In this document: in pieces, positions 38,291-46,860 of the stretch | Numbering within the stretch: position 1 is the first letter of the stretch | Layout of the letters: each line of letters starts with the position of its first letter | NCBI RefSeq assembly: GCF_001514305.1 | Contig: NZ_KQ949078.1 | Coordinates: forward strand, 371,122-435,121 | DNA: 64,000 nucleotides | DNA from: Streptomyces dysideae | Lineage (GTDB): Bacteria; Actinomycetota; Actinomycetes; Streptomycetales; Streptomycetaceae | Direction of reading: 5' to 3' | Position numbers and translations under genes: made by a program | Notes under the pieces: generated by a model | What the model saw: only the letters and a program-made list of their open reading frames with translations | What the model was told of the DNA's origin: nothing | Databases searched by the model: none

Positions 38291-39097
38291 GTGAAACCGC
38301 GGTCACTGGTCTTCGACCTGTTCGGTGACTATCTGCGCTACCGGGGCGGCGACGTCCGGCTGCGCGGTCTGGTCGCGCTGATGGACTGCTTCGACATCCC
38401 CGAGAGTACGGTGCGGGTGGTTGCCGCCCGGATGCGCAAGGAGGGCTGGCTGGACAGCCGCCGTGAGGGCAGGGAGACCGTCTACGCCCTCACCGACGCC
38501 TCCTGGCGGCTGCTCGACGAGGGCCGGGAGCGGATCTTCGGGCGTGCGCCCGGTCCGTGGGACGGGCAGTGGCACATGGTCATCTACTCGGTGCCCGAGG
38601 CCGACCGGGCACTGCGCGAGCAACTGCGCAAGAAGCTGTCCTGGCTGGGCTTCGGCCTGTTGTCGGCGTCCGTGTGGATCAGCCCGCACGACCGGATCGC
38701 CGAGGTCAGGGAGAGCCTCGCCGACCAGCCCTCGGTGCGGATGGACGCGCTGCACGCCCGCTCCGAGGGGGCGGAGGTCGACCGGGGCATGGCGGCCCGC
38801 TCCTGGGACCTGACGACCCTCAACAAGGAGTACACCGAGCTGATCGACCGCTACCGGCCCCGTCTCGCCGGCTACCGCGCGGGGCGGCTGCGCGGCCGGG
38901 ACGCGCTGGTCGAGCGCATGCACCTGATCCACGACTACCGCCTGCTGCCCTTCAGGGACCCCGACCTGCCGCCCGAACTGCTGCCCGAGGGCTGGGTGGG
39001 CCGACTCGCCCACGAGGTGTTCCTCGAGGCCCATGGCCTGCTGCGGGCGGAGGCGGAGGGGTACGTCGACGAGGTGATCGGTGGTGCCGGGGGCTGA
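38291..39097 (+). CDS. PaaX-family transcriptional regulator
   Basis: 268 residues from GTG 38291 (GGAGG 5 nt upstream; GTG 38285 is less well placed). N-terminal winged helix: RSLVFDLFGDYLRYRGGDVR, LRGLVALMDCFDIPESTVRV, RMRKEGWLDSRREGRETVYA. The middle Cas2-like PaaX domain (WHMVIYSVPEADRALREQLR, LSWLGFGLLSASVWISPHDR) and PaaX C-terminal domain (RLRGRDALVERMHLIHDYRL, FRDPDLPPELLPEGW) follow. Family members repress aromatic-acid catabolism and respond to aryl-CoA thioesters, which fits a pathway through salicylyl-CoA. Confidence 0.92.
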   Translation: MKPRSLVFDLFGDYLRYRGGDVRLRGLVALMDCFDIPESTVRVVAARMRKEGWLDSRREGRETVYALTDASWRLLDEGRERIFGRAPGPWDGQWHMVIYSVPEADRALREQLRKKLSWLGFGLLSASVWISPHDRIAEVRESLADQPSVRMDALHARSEGAEVDRGMAARSWDLTTLNKEYTELIDRYRPRLAGYRAGRLRGRDALVERMHLIHDYRLLPFRDPDLPPELLPEGWVGRLAHEVFLEAHGLLRAEAEGYVDEVIGGAGG

Positions 39098-39170
39098 CCG
39101 GGTGGCGCAGCTGATCAGGCGGCGCAGCTGATCAGGCGGCGCAGTGCCGAAAAGATGAGTTTCAAAATCT

Positions 39171-39182
39171 AGACGACCGTCA
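39171..39182 (+). promoter_or_regulatory. Second copy of the putative PaaX operator, before the gentisate operon
   Basis: AGACGACCGTCA, 11 of 12 bases identical to the copy at 38228-38239. It is about 50 bp before the start of the dioxygenase gene, in the promoter position. Confidence 0.55.
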
Positions 39183-39232
39183 CGTCAGTGTCGTACGTTT
39201 GGCTCAGGTAATCCCGAAGGAGTGAGTCCGCC

Positions 39233-40303
39233 GTGACGATCACCGACGAACGTGCCGCGCTGGAGAGGCTCTACGCCGACTTCGAGGCCGCGCACCTGAC
39301 ACCGCTGTGGACCCAGCGCGAGGGCCTGATGACGCAGGCGCCGCAACCGGACGCCGTACCCGCCCTGTGGCGCTGGTCGGTGCTCCATCCGCTCGCCGAG
39401 CGCAGCGGCGACCTCGTCCCCGTCGGCCGGGGCGGCGAGCGCCGCGCCATCGCGCTGGCCAACCCGGGACTGCCCGGCACCGCGTACGCCACCCCCACTC
39501 TGTGGGCCGCGATCCAGTACCTCGGCCCCGGCGAGGAGGCGCCCGCGCACCGGCACACCCAGACCGCGTTCCGCTTCGTGGTGGAGGGCGAGGGCGTGTG
39601 GACCAACGTGGAGGGCGACCCGGTGGCGATGCGCCGCGGCGACCTGCTGCTCACGCCCGGCATGCACTTCCACGAGCACCACAACACCACCGAGCGGCCC
39701 ATGGCCTGGATCGACGGCCTGGACATCCCGCTCGTGCGCCAACTCGACGCCGGTTTCTTCGAGTTCGGCCCGGACCGGCTGGCCACCCGCGCCACCCCCG
39801 CCGCCTCCCGCAACGAGCGGCTGTGGGGCCACCCGGGCCTGCGCCCGCTCGGCGCCCCCGCCACCCCGTCCTCCCCGCTCATGGCGTACCGCTGGGAGCA
39901 CACCGACGCGGCGCTCACCGCCCAGCTGGAGCTGGAGGACGAGGGCTACCCGGGCGTGGTCGAGCCCGGCCACGCGGTCGTACGGTTCACCGACCCGGCC
40001 ACCGCGCGCGACGCCCTGTCCACCATCCGCACCGAGATGCACCGGCTGCGCCCCGGGACCCGCACCGCGACCACCCGTGTGGTCGGCTCCGCCGTCTGGC
40101 AGGTCTTCGACGGCACCGGCACGGTCGAGATCGGCGACCAGCGCTACGACGTCACCAAGGGCGACCTGTTCGCCGTCCCCTCCTGGGCCCCGCTGACCCT
40201 CTCCACCGCCGACAGCGGCCTGGACGCCTTCCGCTTCTCCGACGACCCCGTCTACGAGGCCCTCGGCCTCGCCCGCACGCACCGAGAGGAGCCGTCCGCA
40301 TGA
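39233..40303 (+). CDS. sdgD: Gentisate 1,2-dioxygenase
   Basis: 356 residues from GTG 39233 (AAGGAG about 10 nt upstream). A bicupin enzyme. Cupin 1 has the Fe(II) ligands in PAHRHTQTAFRFVVEGEG and LLLTPGMHFHEHHN; cupin 2 is WQVFDGTGTVEIGDQRYDV and KGDLFAVPSWAPL. It opens the gentisate ring to maleylpyruvate using O2. It is the first gene of a six-gene operon in which every downstream start overlaps or nearly touches the preceding stop. The symbol follows the Streptomyces salicylate genes by analogy. Confidence 0.9.
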   Translation: MTITDERAALERLYADFEAAHLTPLWTQREGLMTQAPQPDAVPALWRWSVLHPLAERSGDLVPVGRGGERRAIALANPGLPGTAYATPTLWAAIQYLGPGEEAPAHRHTQTAFRFVVEGEGVWTNVEGDPVAMRRGDLLLTPGMHFHEHHNTTERPMAWIDGLDIPLVRQLDAGFFEFGPDRLATRATPAASRNERLWGHPGLRPLGAPATPSSPLMAYRWEHTDAALTAQLELEDEGYPGVVEPGHAVVRFTDPATARDALSTIRTEMHRLRPGTRTATTRVVGSAVWQVFDGTGTVEIGDQRYDVTKGDLFAVPSWAPLTLSTADSGLDAFRFSDDPVYEALGLARTHREEPSA

Positions 40304-41121
40304 GGCTCGCGACCATCCGTACACCCGAGGGCACCCGCGCCGTCCGCGTGGACGAGGACGCCGCCGTCGAACTCGGCCACCCCGACCTGGGCGCGCTGCT
40401 GCGCCGCCCCGACTGGCGGACCGAGGCGGCCGCCGCGAACGGACCCCGCCACGACCTGGCCGGGCTGGACTACGCGCCGCCCGTCCCGTCCCCCGAGAAG
40501 ATCGTGTGCGTAGGGCTCAACTACCGGAACCACATCCTGGAGATGGGCCGCGAACTGCCCGAACACCCCACACTGTTCGCGAAGTTCGGCCGCGCCCAGG
40601 TCGGGGCCCACGACCCGGTCGTCCTGCCCGCCGGATCCGGTGCGGTGGACTGGGAGGCCGAACTCGGCGTGTACATCGGCGCCGAGGTCCGGCACGCCAC
40701 GCCCGACGAGGCCCGCGCCGCGATCGCCGGGTACACCGTCGTCAACGACGTCACCGCACGCGACTTCCAGTACCGCTCGCCGCAGTGGCTGCAGGGCAAG
40801 ACCTTCGAGGCCAGTACACCGGTGGGGCCCTGGCTGGTGGTCACGGAGGAAGAGCGGCCGCTGTCACGGGAGTTGACCTGCACGGTCGACGGCGAGCTGA
40901 TGCAGAAGGCCGACACCGGCGACCTGGTCTTCGACCCGGCGGCCCTGGTCGCGTACATCTCGGCCATCGTCACCCTCGCGCCCGGCGACCTGATCGCCAC
41001 CGGCACCCCCGGCGGCGTCGGCCACGCCCGCAAGCCCCCGCGCTATCTGACCGAGGGCAGCGAACTGGTGACCCGCGTCGAGGGCATCGGCGACTGCCGC
41101 AACACCCTGGTGAGGGGCTGA
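40300..41121 (+). CDS. Fumarylpyruvate hydrolase (FAH family)
   Basis: 273 residues; the ATG overlaps the dioxygenase stop (ATGA). FAH-family fold: KIVCVGLNYRNHILEMGREL, PTLFAKFGRAQVGAHDPVVL, metal-binding VDWEAELGVYIG, YTVVNDVTARDFQYR, QWLQGKTFEASTPVGPWLVV, and LIATGTPGGVGHARKPPRYL. In this setting it splits fumarylpyruvate into fumarate and pyruvate, the last step of gentisate breakdown. Confidence 0.9.
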   Translation: MRLATIRTPEGTRAVRVDEDAAVELGHPDLGALLRRPDWRTEAAAANGPRHDLAGLDYAPPVPSPEKIVCVGLNYRNHILEMGRELPEHPTLFAKFGRAQVGAHDPVVLPAGSGAVDWEAELGVYIGAEVRHATPDEARAAIAGYTVVNDVTARDFQYRSPQWLQGKTFEASTPVGPWLVVTEEERPLSRELTCTVDGELMQKADTGDLVFDPAALVAYISAIVTLAPGDLIATGTPGGVGHARKPPRYLTEGSELVTRVEGIGDCRNTLVRG

Positions 41122-41123
41122 CC

Positions 41124-42740
41124 ATGCGTATCGCTGTCGTCGGCGGCGGCCCGGGAGGGCTGTTCTTCGCCGCGCTGATCCGGCAGGCCGACCCGTCCGT
41201 CGAGGTGACCGTCTTCGAACGCAACCGGGCCGACGACGCGTTCGGCTTCGGCGTGGTGTTCTCCGACCGTACGCTCGCCGGCATCCACGACGCCGACCCC
41301 GTGCTCCGTGAGGCGCTGGACACACACGGCCGGCACTGGGACGACATCGAGGTACGGCTCAAAGGGGAGCGGATCCGCTGCGGCGGCAACGGCATGGCCG
41401 CGATCGTCCGCCGCACCCTGCTGGCGCTGCTCCAGGAACGGGCCCGCGACCTGGGCGCGGACCTCCGCTTCGAGACCGAGGTGCACACGGACCACCTGGC
41501 CGACCTGGCCGACCTGGACGGCTACGACCTCGTGGTCGCCGCCGACGGCACGTCGTCGCGGATCCGCGACACCCTGGCGCGGCGCCTGGAGCCGGCCGTC
41601 GAGACGGCGACGGCGAAGTTCGTCTGGTTCGGCACGGACTACCTGTTCGACGGGCTCACCTTCGTCCACGAACGCGGACCGCACGGCGTCTTCGCCGTCC
41701 ACGGCTACCCGATCAGCGCGGACGTGAGCACGTTCATCGTCGAGACGGACGAGGCGACCTGGCGCGCCGCCGGTCTCGACGCCTTCGACGTGACCCGGCC
41801 CCCCGGCCCGAGCGACCTGGTGACCAAGGCGTACCTGGAGAAGCTGTTCGCCGACCAGATCGACGGACACCGGCTCCTGGTCAACAACTCCCGCTGGGGC
41901 AACTTCCGCACCCGCCGCACCCGCCACTGGTACGTCACCGAGCCCCGCCCGGTGGTGCTGCTCGGCGACGCCGCGCACACCGCGCACTTCTCCGTCGGCT
42001 CCGGCACCAAGATGGCCATGGAGGACGCGATCGCGCTCTCCGCCGCCCTCACCAAGCACGCCGACGACCTCCCGGCCGCCCTCGCCGCGTACGAGGCCGC
42101 CGCCCGGCCGTCGGTCGAGGCGATCCAGAACGCGGCCCGGCCCAGCCTGGGCTGGTGGGAGCACTTCGGCGAGTACCACGACGCCTTCGAGCCGTGGCAG
42201 TTCGCCTACCACTTCCTGTCCCGCAGCATCACGGACGGACGGCTGGCACGGCGGGCACCGGACTTCGTCGGGGACAGTCACGCCCAGTGGCAGGCACGCC
42301 ACGGTGCCGAGCCCCTGGACACCCCGCTCGACCTCGGCGCGGGGCGGCTGCCCGGCCGGGTCATGCTGGTCGGACCCGACGGCACCACCGCGGTGGGCGG
42401 CACCGGAGAACCGCTGCCGCTGCGGGAGTCCGCGCCGGACACCCCGGAGCCCTGGGGTGCCCGGATCACGGCCCCCGACGACGAGTCCGGTCTCCCCGCC
42501 GCGTACGCGCGGCTCGCCGAGTTCGCCGACGCCGGTCCGCTGCTGGTCGCCGTACACGGAGGTACGACGTACACGCGCGCCCTGCTCACCGAGCGGGCCC
42601 GGCTGCGCCACGCACTGCCCGCGCTGCTGGTCGACGACACGCTGGACCGGGACCGCGCGGTCACCGCCGTGCTGTCCGGGCGGACCGACCTGGTCGGTGC
42701 CGCCGCCGAGACGGTCGCGGCGTGGGAGGTGACCCGATGA
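41124..42740 (+). CDS. sdgC: FAD-dependent aromatic monooxygenase, salicylyl-CoA 5-hydroxylase-like
   Basis: 538 residues starting 2 nt after the preceding stop. FAD motif MRIAVVGGGPGGLFFAALI, VFERNRADDAFGFGVVFSD, the DG motif VVAADGTSSRIRD, and the second FAD contact VVLLGDAAHTAHFSVGSGTK. Family members with this FGFGVVFSD signature hydroxylate aryl-CoA thioesters. The C-terminal ~150 residues are extra; long relatives (about 780 residues) carry an old-yellow-enzyme-like reductase there, which is absent. Likely reaction: salicylyl-CoA to gentisyl-CoA with NADH or NADPH. Assigned by family and operon context. Confidence 0.82.
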   Translation: MRIAVVGGGPGGLFFAALIRQADPSVEVTVFERNRADDAFGFGVVFSDRTLAGIHDADPVLREALDTHGRHWDDIEVRLKGERIRCGGNGMAAIVRRTLLALLQERARDLGADLRFETEVHTDHLADLADLDGYDLVVAADGTSSRIRDTLARRLEPAVETATAKFVWFGTDYLFDGLTFVHERGPHGVFAVHGYPISADVSTFIVETDEATWRAAGLDAFDVTRPPGPSDLVTKAYLEKLFADQIDGHRLLVNNSRWGNFRTRRTRHWYVTEPRPVVLLGDAAHTAHFSVGSGTKMAMEDAIALSAALTKHADDLPAALAAYEAAARPSVEAIQNAARPSLGWWEHFGEYHDAFEPWQFAYHFLSRSITDGRLARRAPDFVGDSHAQWQARHGAEPLDTPLDLGAGRLPGRVMLVGPDGTTAVGGTGEPLPLRESAPDTPEPWGARITAPDDESGLPAAYARLAEFADAGPLLVAVHGGTTYTRALLTERARLRHALPALLVDDTLDRDRAVTAVLSGRTDLVGAAAETVAAWEVTR

Positions 42741-44908
42741 CGGACACGGCATCAGGTGGGGCCCCCACCACGGCCACCGCCTTCGACGCCCCGAGCGACG
42801 GACTCGACGCCCTCTTCGCCCCCCGCGGCATCGCCGTCATCGGCGCCTCCCGCGACCCGGCGAAACTGGGCGCCGCACTGGCCCGCTCGGTCGCCGCGTT
42901 CCCCGGCCACGTGGCGCCGGTCAACGCGCGCGACCCGGAGCCGGCCTCCGGTGTCCACGCGTCGGTCGAGGAGGCCGCCGAGCACGGCCCCGTCGACCTC
43001 GCCCTCGTCTGCCTCCCGGCCAGGGCCTGCGCGGACGCCGTCGCCGAGGCCGCCAAGGCCGGGGCGCGGGCCGCCGTGGTCTACGGGGGCGGGTTCGCCG
43101 AGGCCGGACCGGAGGGCGAGCGGTACCAGCGGGAGCTGGCCGACGTCGCCGAGCGCACCGGCATCCGGCTGCTCGGCCCGAACACCTCGGGGTTCCTCGC
43201 GCCCGGCCGGGGTCTCACCGCGAGCTTCGTGCCGGGAGCGGCCGACGTGCCGACCGGCCGGATCGCCGTGGTGGCGGCCAGCGGGGGCGTGAACCACGCC
43301 CTGGCGTTCCTGCTCGGCGAGGCCGGGCACGGCGTGAGCCTCGCGGTCGGGCTCGGCAACAGCGTGGACGTCACGACCGCCGACGTACTGAATCACCTGG
43401 CCGACGATCCGCACACCACCGCCGTGGCCCTGCACATCGAGTCCGTGGCCGACGGCCGCCGCCTGACCGACGCCGTCGCACGTCTCGCCGCCACCCGCCC
43501 CGTCGTCGCGCTCGTCGTCGGCCGCCACGACGTCGGCGCCTTCGCCGCCTCCCACACCGGCGCCCTCGCCACCTCCTGGCGCACCACCCGCGCCGCCCTC
43601 GCCCAGGCGGGCGCCGTCCTGGTGGACGACGAACGCGAACTGGTCGACGCGGTGGGCGCCCTGTCCCTCGTACGACTGCCCGCGGCCGCCGATGCGGGAG
43701 TGGGCGTGGTGACCGCGCAGGCCGGGCCGGGACTGCTGCTCCTGGACGACCTGCGCGGGCGCCGCGCCGCCGTACCCGAGCTGGGCGCGGACACCCGGCG
43801 CGCGCTGGCCGAGGTGCTGCCGCCGCTGACGTACCAGGCCAACCCGGTCGACACCGGCCGCCCCGGCCCCGGCTTCGCCGCCGTACTGGACGCGGTGGCC
43901 GCCGATGAGGCCGTGGACCTGATCGCCGGGTACGCGCTGCACGAGCCCGGCACCTTCGACCTGGTCGAGGCCGTCGACACGGTCAGGGGAAGCGTGCCGT
44001 TGGTGCTCGGCGTCGGTGGCGCGGGCGAGGACGTACGGCGCGTGCGCCGCGCCCTGCTGGAGCGGGGCGTGCCGGTGGCCGCCGACCCGCACGGGCTCGC
44101 CGCCATGACCGGTGCCCTGCTCGCCGACGCCCGCGCCCGGCGCCGTACGACGGCCGGGACGGGCGCACCTCGGGTGGCCGTGGAGCCCGGCCCCGGACCC
44201 TGGGACGAGGACCGGGCCAAGACGCTCCTCGGCGCGCTCGGCGTGCCGACCATGCCCCGCCGGGCCTGCGCCGACCGCGCGGAGGCGCACCGGGCGCTGG
44301 CCGAACTGCCCGGCCCGGTGGCGGTGAAGCTGCTGGACGCGGCCGTGCTGCACAAGACCGAGATCGGTGGCGTCCGGCTCGGGGTGCGCACCCCGGACGA
44401 GCTGGACGCCGCCCTCGACGCGATCGAGGCGGCGGGAGCCTCGCCCACGCGACGGCAGCCGCACAGTCAGCGCTTCCTGGTCGAGTCGATGGCCCCGGCC
44501 GGCGTGGACCTCGTGGTCGGCGCCCGCCGCGACCCGGTGTTCGGCCCGGTCGTCCTGGTAGGCCTCGGCGGCACCACCGCCGAAGCCCTGGCGGACGTGA
44601 GCATCCGGCTCGCCCCGCTCGGTGCGGAGGAAGCCGCCGCCATGCCCGCCGAGCTGGCCGGACACGCCCTCCTCGACGGCTGGCGCGGCGGGCCGGTACT
44701 GGACCGCACCGCGCTCGGCGAGACGGTGGCGGCCCTCGGCGACCTGCTCGCCGCCCACGCCGGACTCGCCGAGATCGAAATCAACCCGCTGCGGCTGACC
44801 GCCCAGGGCCTCGTCGCGCTGGATGCTGTCTGTATCGCCGCTGAAGCCGCGGATGCCGAGCATGCCGCCGAAACCACTGAAGCCGCTGCGAGAGAAGGTG
44901 GTGACTGA
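42737..44908 (+). CDS. NDP-forming acyl-CoA synthetase (acetate--CoA ligase family)
   Basis: 723 residues; start overlaps the previous stop (ATGA). CoA-binding Rossmann domain (LFAPRGIAVIGASRDPAKLG), succinyl-CoA-synthetase-like flavodoxin domain (TGIRLLGPNTSGFLAPGRGL, IAVVAASGGVNHALAFLLGE), the phospho-histidine loop region (ASHTGALATSWRTTRAALAQ), and a C-terminal ATP-grasp domain (AKTLLGALGVPTMPRRACAD, AVKLLDAAVLHKTEIGGVRL, LAEIEINPLRLTAQGLVALD). In the operon it may form or recycle an aryl-CoA thioester. It could be the CoA-transfer partner of the AMP ligase that follows. Confidence 0.82.
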   Translation: MTDTASGGAPTTATAFDAPSDGLDALFAPRGIAVIGASRDPAKLGAALARSVAAFPGHVAPVNARDPEPASGVHASVEEAAEHGPVDLALVCLPARACADAVAEAAKAGARAAVVYGGGFAEAGPEGERYQRELADVAERTGIRLLGPNTSGFLAPGRGLTASFVPGAADVPTGRIAVVAASGGVNHALAFLLGEAGHGVSLAVGLGNSVDVTTADVLNHLADDPHTTAVALHIESVADGRRLTDAVARLAATRPVVALVVGRHDVGAFAASHTGALATSWRTTRAALAQAGAVLVDDERELVDAVGALSLVRLPAAADAGVGVVTAQAGPGLLLLDDLRGRRAAVPELGADTRRALAEVLPPLTYQANPVDTGRPGPGFAAVLDAVAADEAVDLIAGYALHEPGTFDLVEAVDTVRGSVPLVLGVGGAGEDVRRVRRALLERGVPVAADPHGLAAMTGALLADARARRRTTAGTGAPRVAVEPGPGPWDEDRAKTLLGALGVPTMPRRACADRAEAHRALAELPGPVAVKLLDAAVLHKTEIGGVRLGVRTPDELDAALDAIEAAGASPTRRQPHSQRFLVESMAPAGVDLVVGARRDPVFGPVVLVGLGGTTAEALADVSIRLAPLGAEEAAAMPAELAGHALLDGWRGGPVLDRTALGETVAALGDLLAAHAGLAEIEINPLRLTAQGLVALDAVCIAAEAADAEHAAETTEAAAREGGD

Positions 44909-46860
44909 TGGCCGCACCCATCAGCGAGGGAACGGTTCCCTGGCCGAAGGCCGACGCCGACCGCTACACGGCCGCCGGATACTGGGCGGGCCGCCCGCTG
45001 GGCGATCTGCTGCGCGAGACGGCCGACCGCATGCCGGACGCGACCGCGCTCGTCGACGGCGAGCTCCGCCTGACCTACGCCCAACTCGCCGGCCGCGCGG
45101 ACGCGTTGGCGCTGCGGCTGCTCGACCTCGGGCTCGCCCCCGGCGACCGGATCGTGGTCCAGCTGTCCAACGGCTGGGAGTTCACCGTCCTGACCTGGGC
45201 CTGCCTGCGCGCCGGGATCGTGCCGGTGATGGCCCTGCCCGCGCACCGCCGTCATGAACTGGCCTACCTGGCCGCGCACTCCGAGGCGACCGCCATCGCC
45301 GTACCCGACCGGCTGCGCGACTTCGACCACCAGGCGCTCGCCCACGAACTCGGCAAGGAGATCCCGGGCCCCTGGCACGTCCTGGTCGCCGGGGACGAGA
45401 TCGGCCCCGGCAGCGTGGACCTGCGCGCCCTGTGCGCCCCCGGCGAGGACCCGGCGGCCGACCGGGCCCGCCCAGGGCCCGGGTCGGAAGTGGCGCCTGC
45501 CGGGCGACGCCCGGCACGCTCCCCCACTGCCTCAAGGGCGTGGGAGGTGCCCCCACTCGCCGCACCGGGCGAAAGCCCAAGTACGTCCAGGCCCTTCGGG
45601 CGGACGATGCCTTCCGCCCGGCACGCCGAGAGCACGCTCGCCCACGCTCGAACCCGAGCTCGCGCGGGGGCACCCCCATCGCCGCCGCCCGGCCCGCCCT
45701 CCGGGCGGACGACGCCACTTCCGGCCCAGGCCCTGGACACCGCCGCCCCCGGCAGCCGCGACGTCGCGGTGTTCCTGCTGTCCGGCGGCACCACCGGCCT
45801 GCCCAAGCTGATCGCCCGCACCCACGACGACTACGCCTACAACGCCCGCGCCGCCGCCGAGGTCAGCGGCGTCGACGCCGACACCGTCTACCTGGTGAGC
45901 CTGCCCGCCGGGCACAACTTCCCGCTGGCCTGCCCGGGCATCCTGGGCACCCTGCTGGCCGGCGGCCGGGTGGTGATGCTGCCGAGCCCCGAACCGGCCC
46001 GTGCCTTCGCCACGATCGCGGCGGAAGGCGTGACCCACACCGCCGTCGTGCCCGCGGTCGCCGGACGCTGGCTGGAACACGCCGAGGAGCACGGGGCGCA
46101 GCAGGCGAGCAGCCTGCGCGTCCTGCAGGTCGGCGGATCCCGGCTCGCCGACGAACTGGCCCGCCGGGTGCGCCCTGTACTCGGTACGACGCTCCAGCAG
46201 GTGTTCGGCATGGCCGAGGGCCTGCTCAACTACACCCGCCTCGACGACCCCGAGGACGTCGTCTGCACCACCCAGGGCCGCCCCATGTGCCCGGACGACG
46301 AGGTACGGCTGGTCGACGAACTCGACCAGGACGTCCCTGAAGGCGAGCCCGGCTCCCTGCTCACCCGCGGCCCCTACACCCCGCGCGGCTACTACCGCGC
46401 CGCCGAGCACAACAAGCGGGCGTTCACCGAGGACGGCTGGTACCGCAGCGGCGACATCTGCCGCCGTACGCCGGAGGGCAACCTCGTCGTCGAGGGCCGG
46501 GACAAGGACATGATCAACCGGGGCGGGGAGAAGGTCTCCGCGGAGGAGGTCGAGAACCTCGTCTACGAGCTCACCGACGTCAGCCAGGCGGCGGCCGTGG
46601 CCATGCCCGACCCGGCGCTGGGCGAGCGCGTCTGCCTCTACGTCGTCGCCAGGCCGGAGCACGACGCCCCCACCCTGGACGCGATCCGCGCCGCCATGGA
46701 GGAGGCCGGGGTGGCCCGCTTCAAGCTGCCCGAACACCTCGTGTGCGTCGAGGAGCTGGCCGCCACCAAGGTGGGAAAGATCGACAAGAAGGCGCTGCGC
46801 GCGGACATCGCGGCCCGCCTGACCGCCACGGGCCGAGGAAATACGGGAAACACCCCATGA
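44908..46860 (+). CDS. sdgA: Aryl-AMP ligase (salicylate/2,3-dihydroxybenzoate--AMP ligase type) with an in-frame insertion
   Basis: 650 residues, about 90 longer than relatives. ANL fold: GDLLRETADRMPDATALVDG, LAPGDRIVVQLSNGWEFTVL, the A3 P-loop FLLSGGTTGLPKLIARTHDD, LQQVFGMAEGLLNYTRLDDP, A7 WYRSGDICRRTPEGNLVVEG, A8 RDKDMINRGGEKVSAEEVEN, and A10 Lys in ATKVGKIDKKALRADIA. Relatives activate salicylate or dihydroxybenzoate as acyl-AMP. Between residues ~190 and ~275, just before the P-loop, lies a low-complexity segment encoded by an inserted element at 45472-45736. The frame stays open, but activity may be affected. Start overlaps the previous stop by one base. Confidence 0.85.
   Translation: MAAPISEGTVPWPKADADRYTAAGYWAGRPLGDLLRETADRMPDATALVDGELRLTYAQLAGRADALALRLLDLGLAPGDRIVVQLSNGWEFTVLTWACLRAGIVPVMALPAHRRHELAYLAAHSEATAIAVPDRLRDFDHQALAHELGKEIPGPWHVLVAGDEIGPGSVDLRALCAPGEDPAADRARPGPGSEVAPAGRRPARSPTASRAWEVPPLAAPGESPSTSRPFGRTMPSARHAESTLAHARTRARAGAPPSPPPGPPSGRTTPLPAQALDTAAPGSRDVAVFLLSGGTTGLPKLIARTHDDYAYNARAAAEVSGVDADTVYLVSLPAGHNFPLACPGILGTLLAGGRVVMLPSPEPARAFATIAAEGVTHTAVVPAVAGRWLEHAEEHGAQQASSLRVLQVGGSRLADELARRVRPVLGTTLQQVFGMAEGLLNYTRLDDPEDVVCTTQGRPMCPDDEVRLVDELDQDVPEGEPGSLLTRGPYTPRGYYRAAEHNKRAFTEDGWYRSGDICRRTPEGNLVVEGRDKDMINRGGEKVSAEEVENLVYELTDVSQAAAVAMPDPALGERVCLYVVARPEHDAPTLDAIRAAMEEAGVARFKLPEHLVCVEELAATKVGKIDKKALRADIAARLTATGRGNTGNTP
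45472..45736. mobile_element. MITE-like element inserted in the aryl-AMP ligase gene
   Basis: 26-bp terminal inverted repeats: left 45472-45497 (CCAGGGCCCGGGTCGGAAGT, then GGCGCC) and right 45711-45736 (GACGCCACTTCCGGCCCAGG, then CCCTGG) match at 23 of 26 positions. The interior has no gene of its own. It contains an inner hairpin-forming segment (CCCCCACTGCC...GTGGGAGGTGCCCCC) of the type scattered through Streptomyces intergenic DNA. It adds about 89 codons without a stop. No target duplication could be assigned with certainty. Confidence 0.75.
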
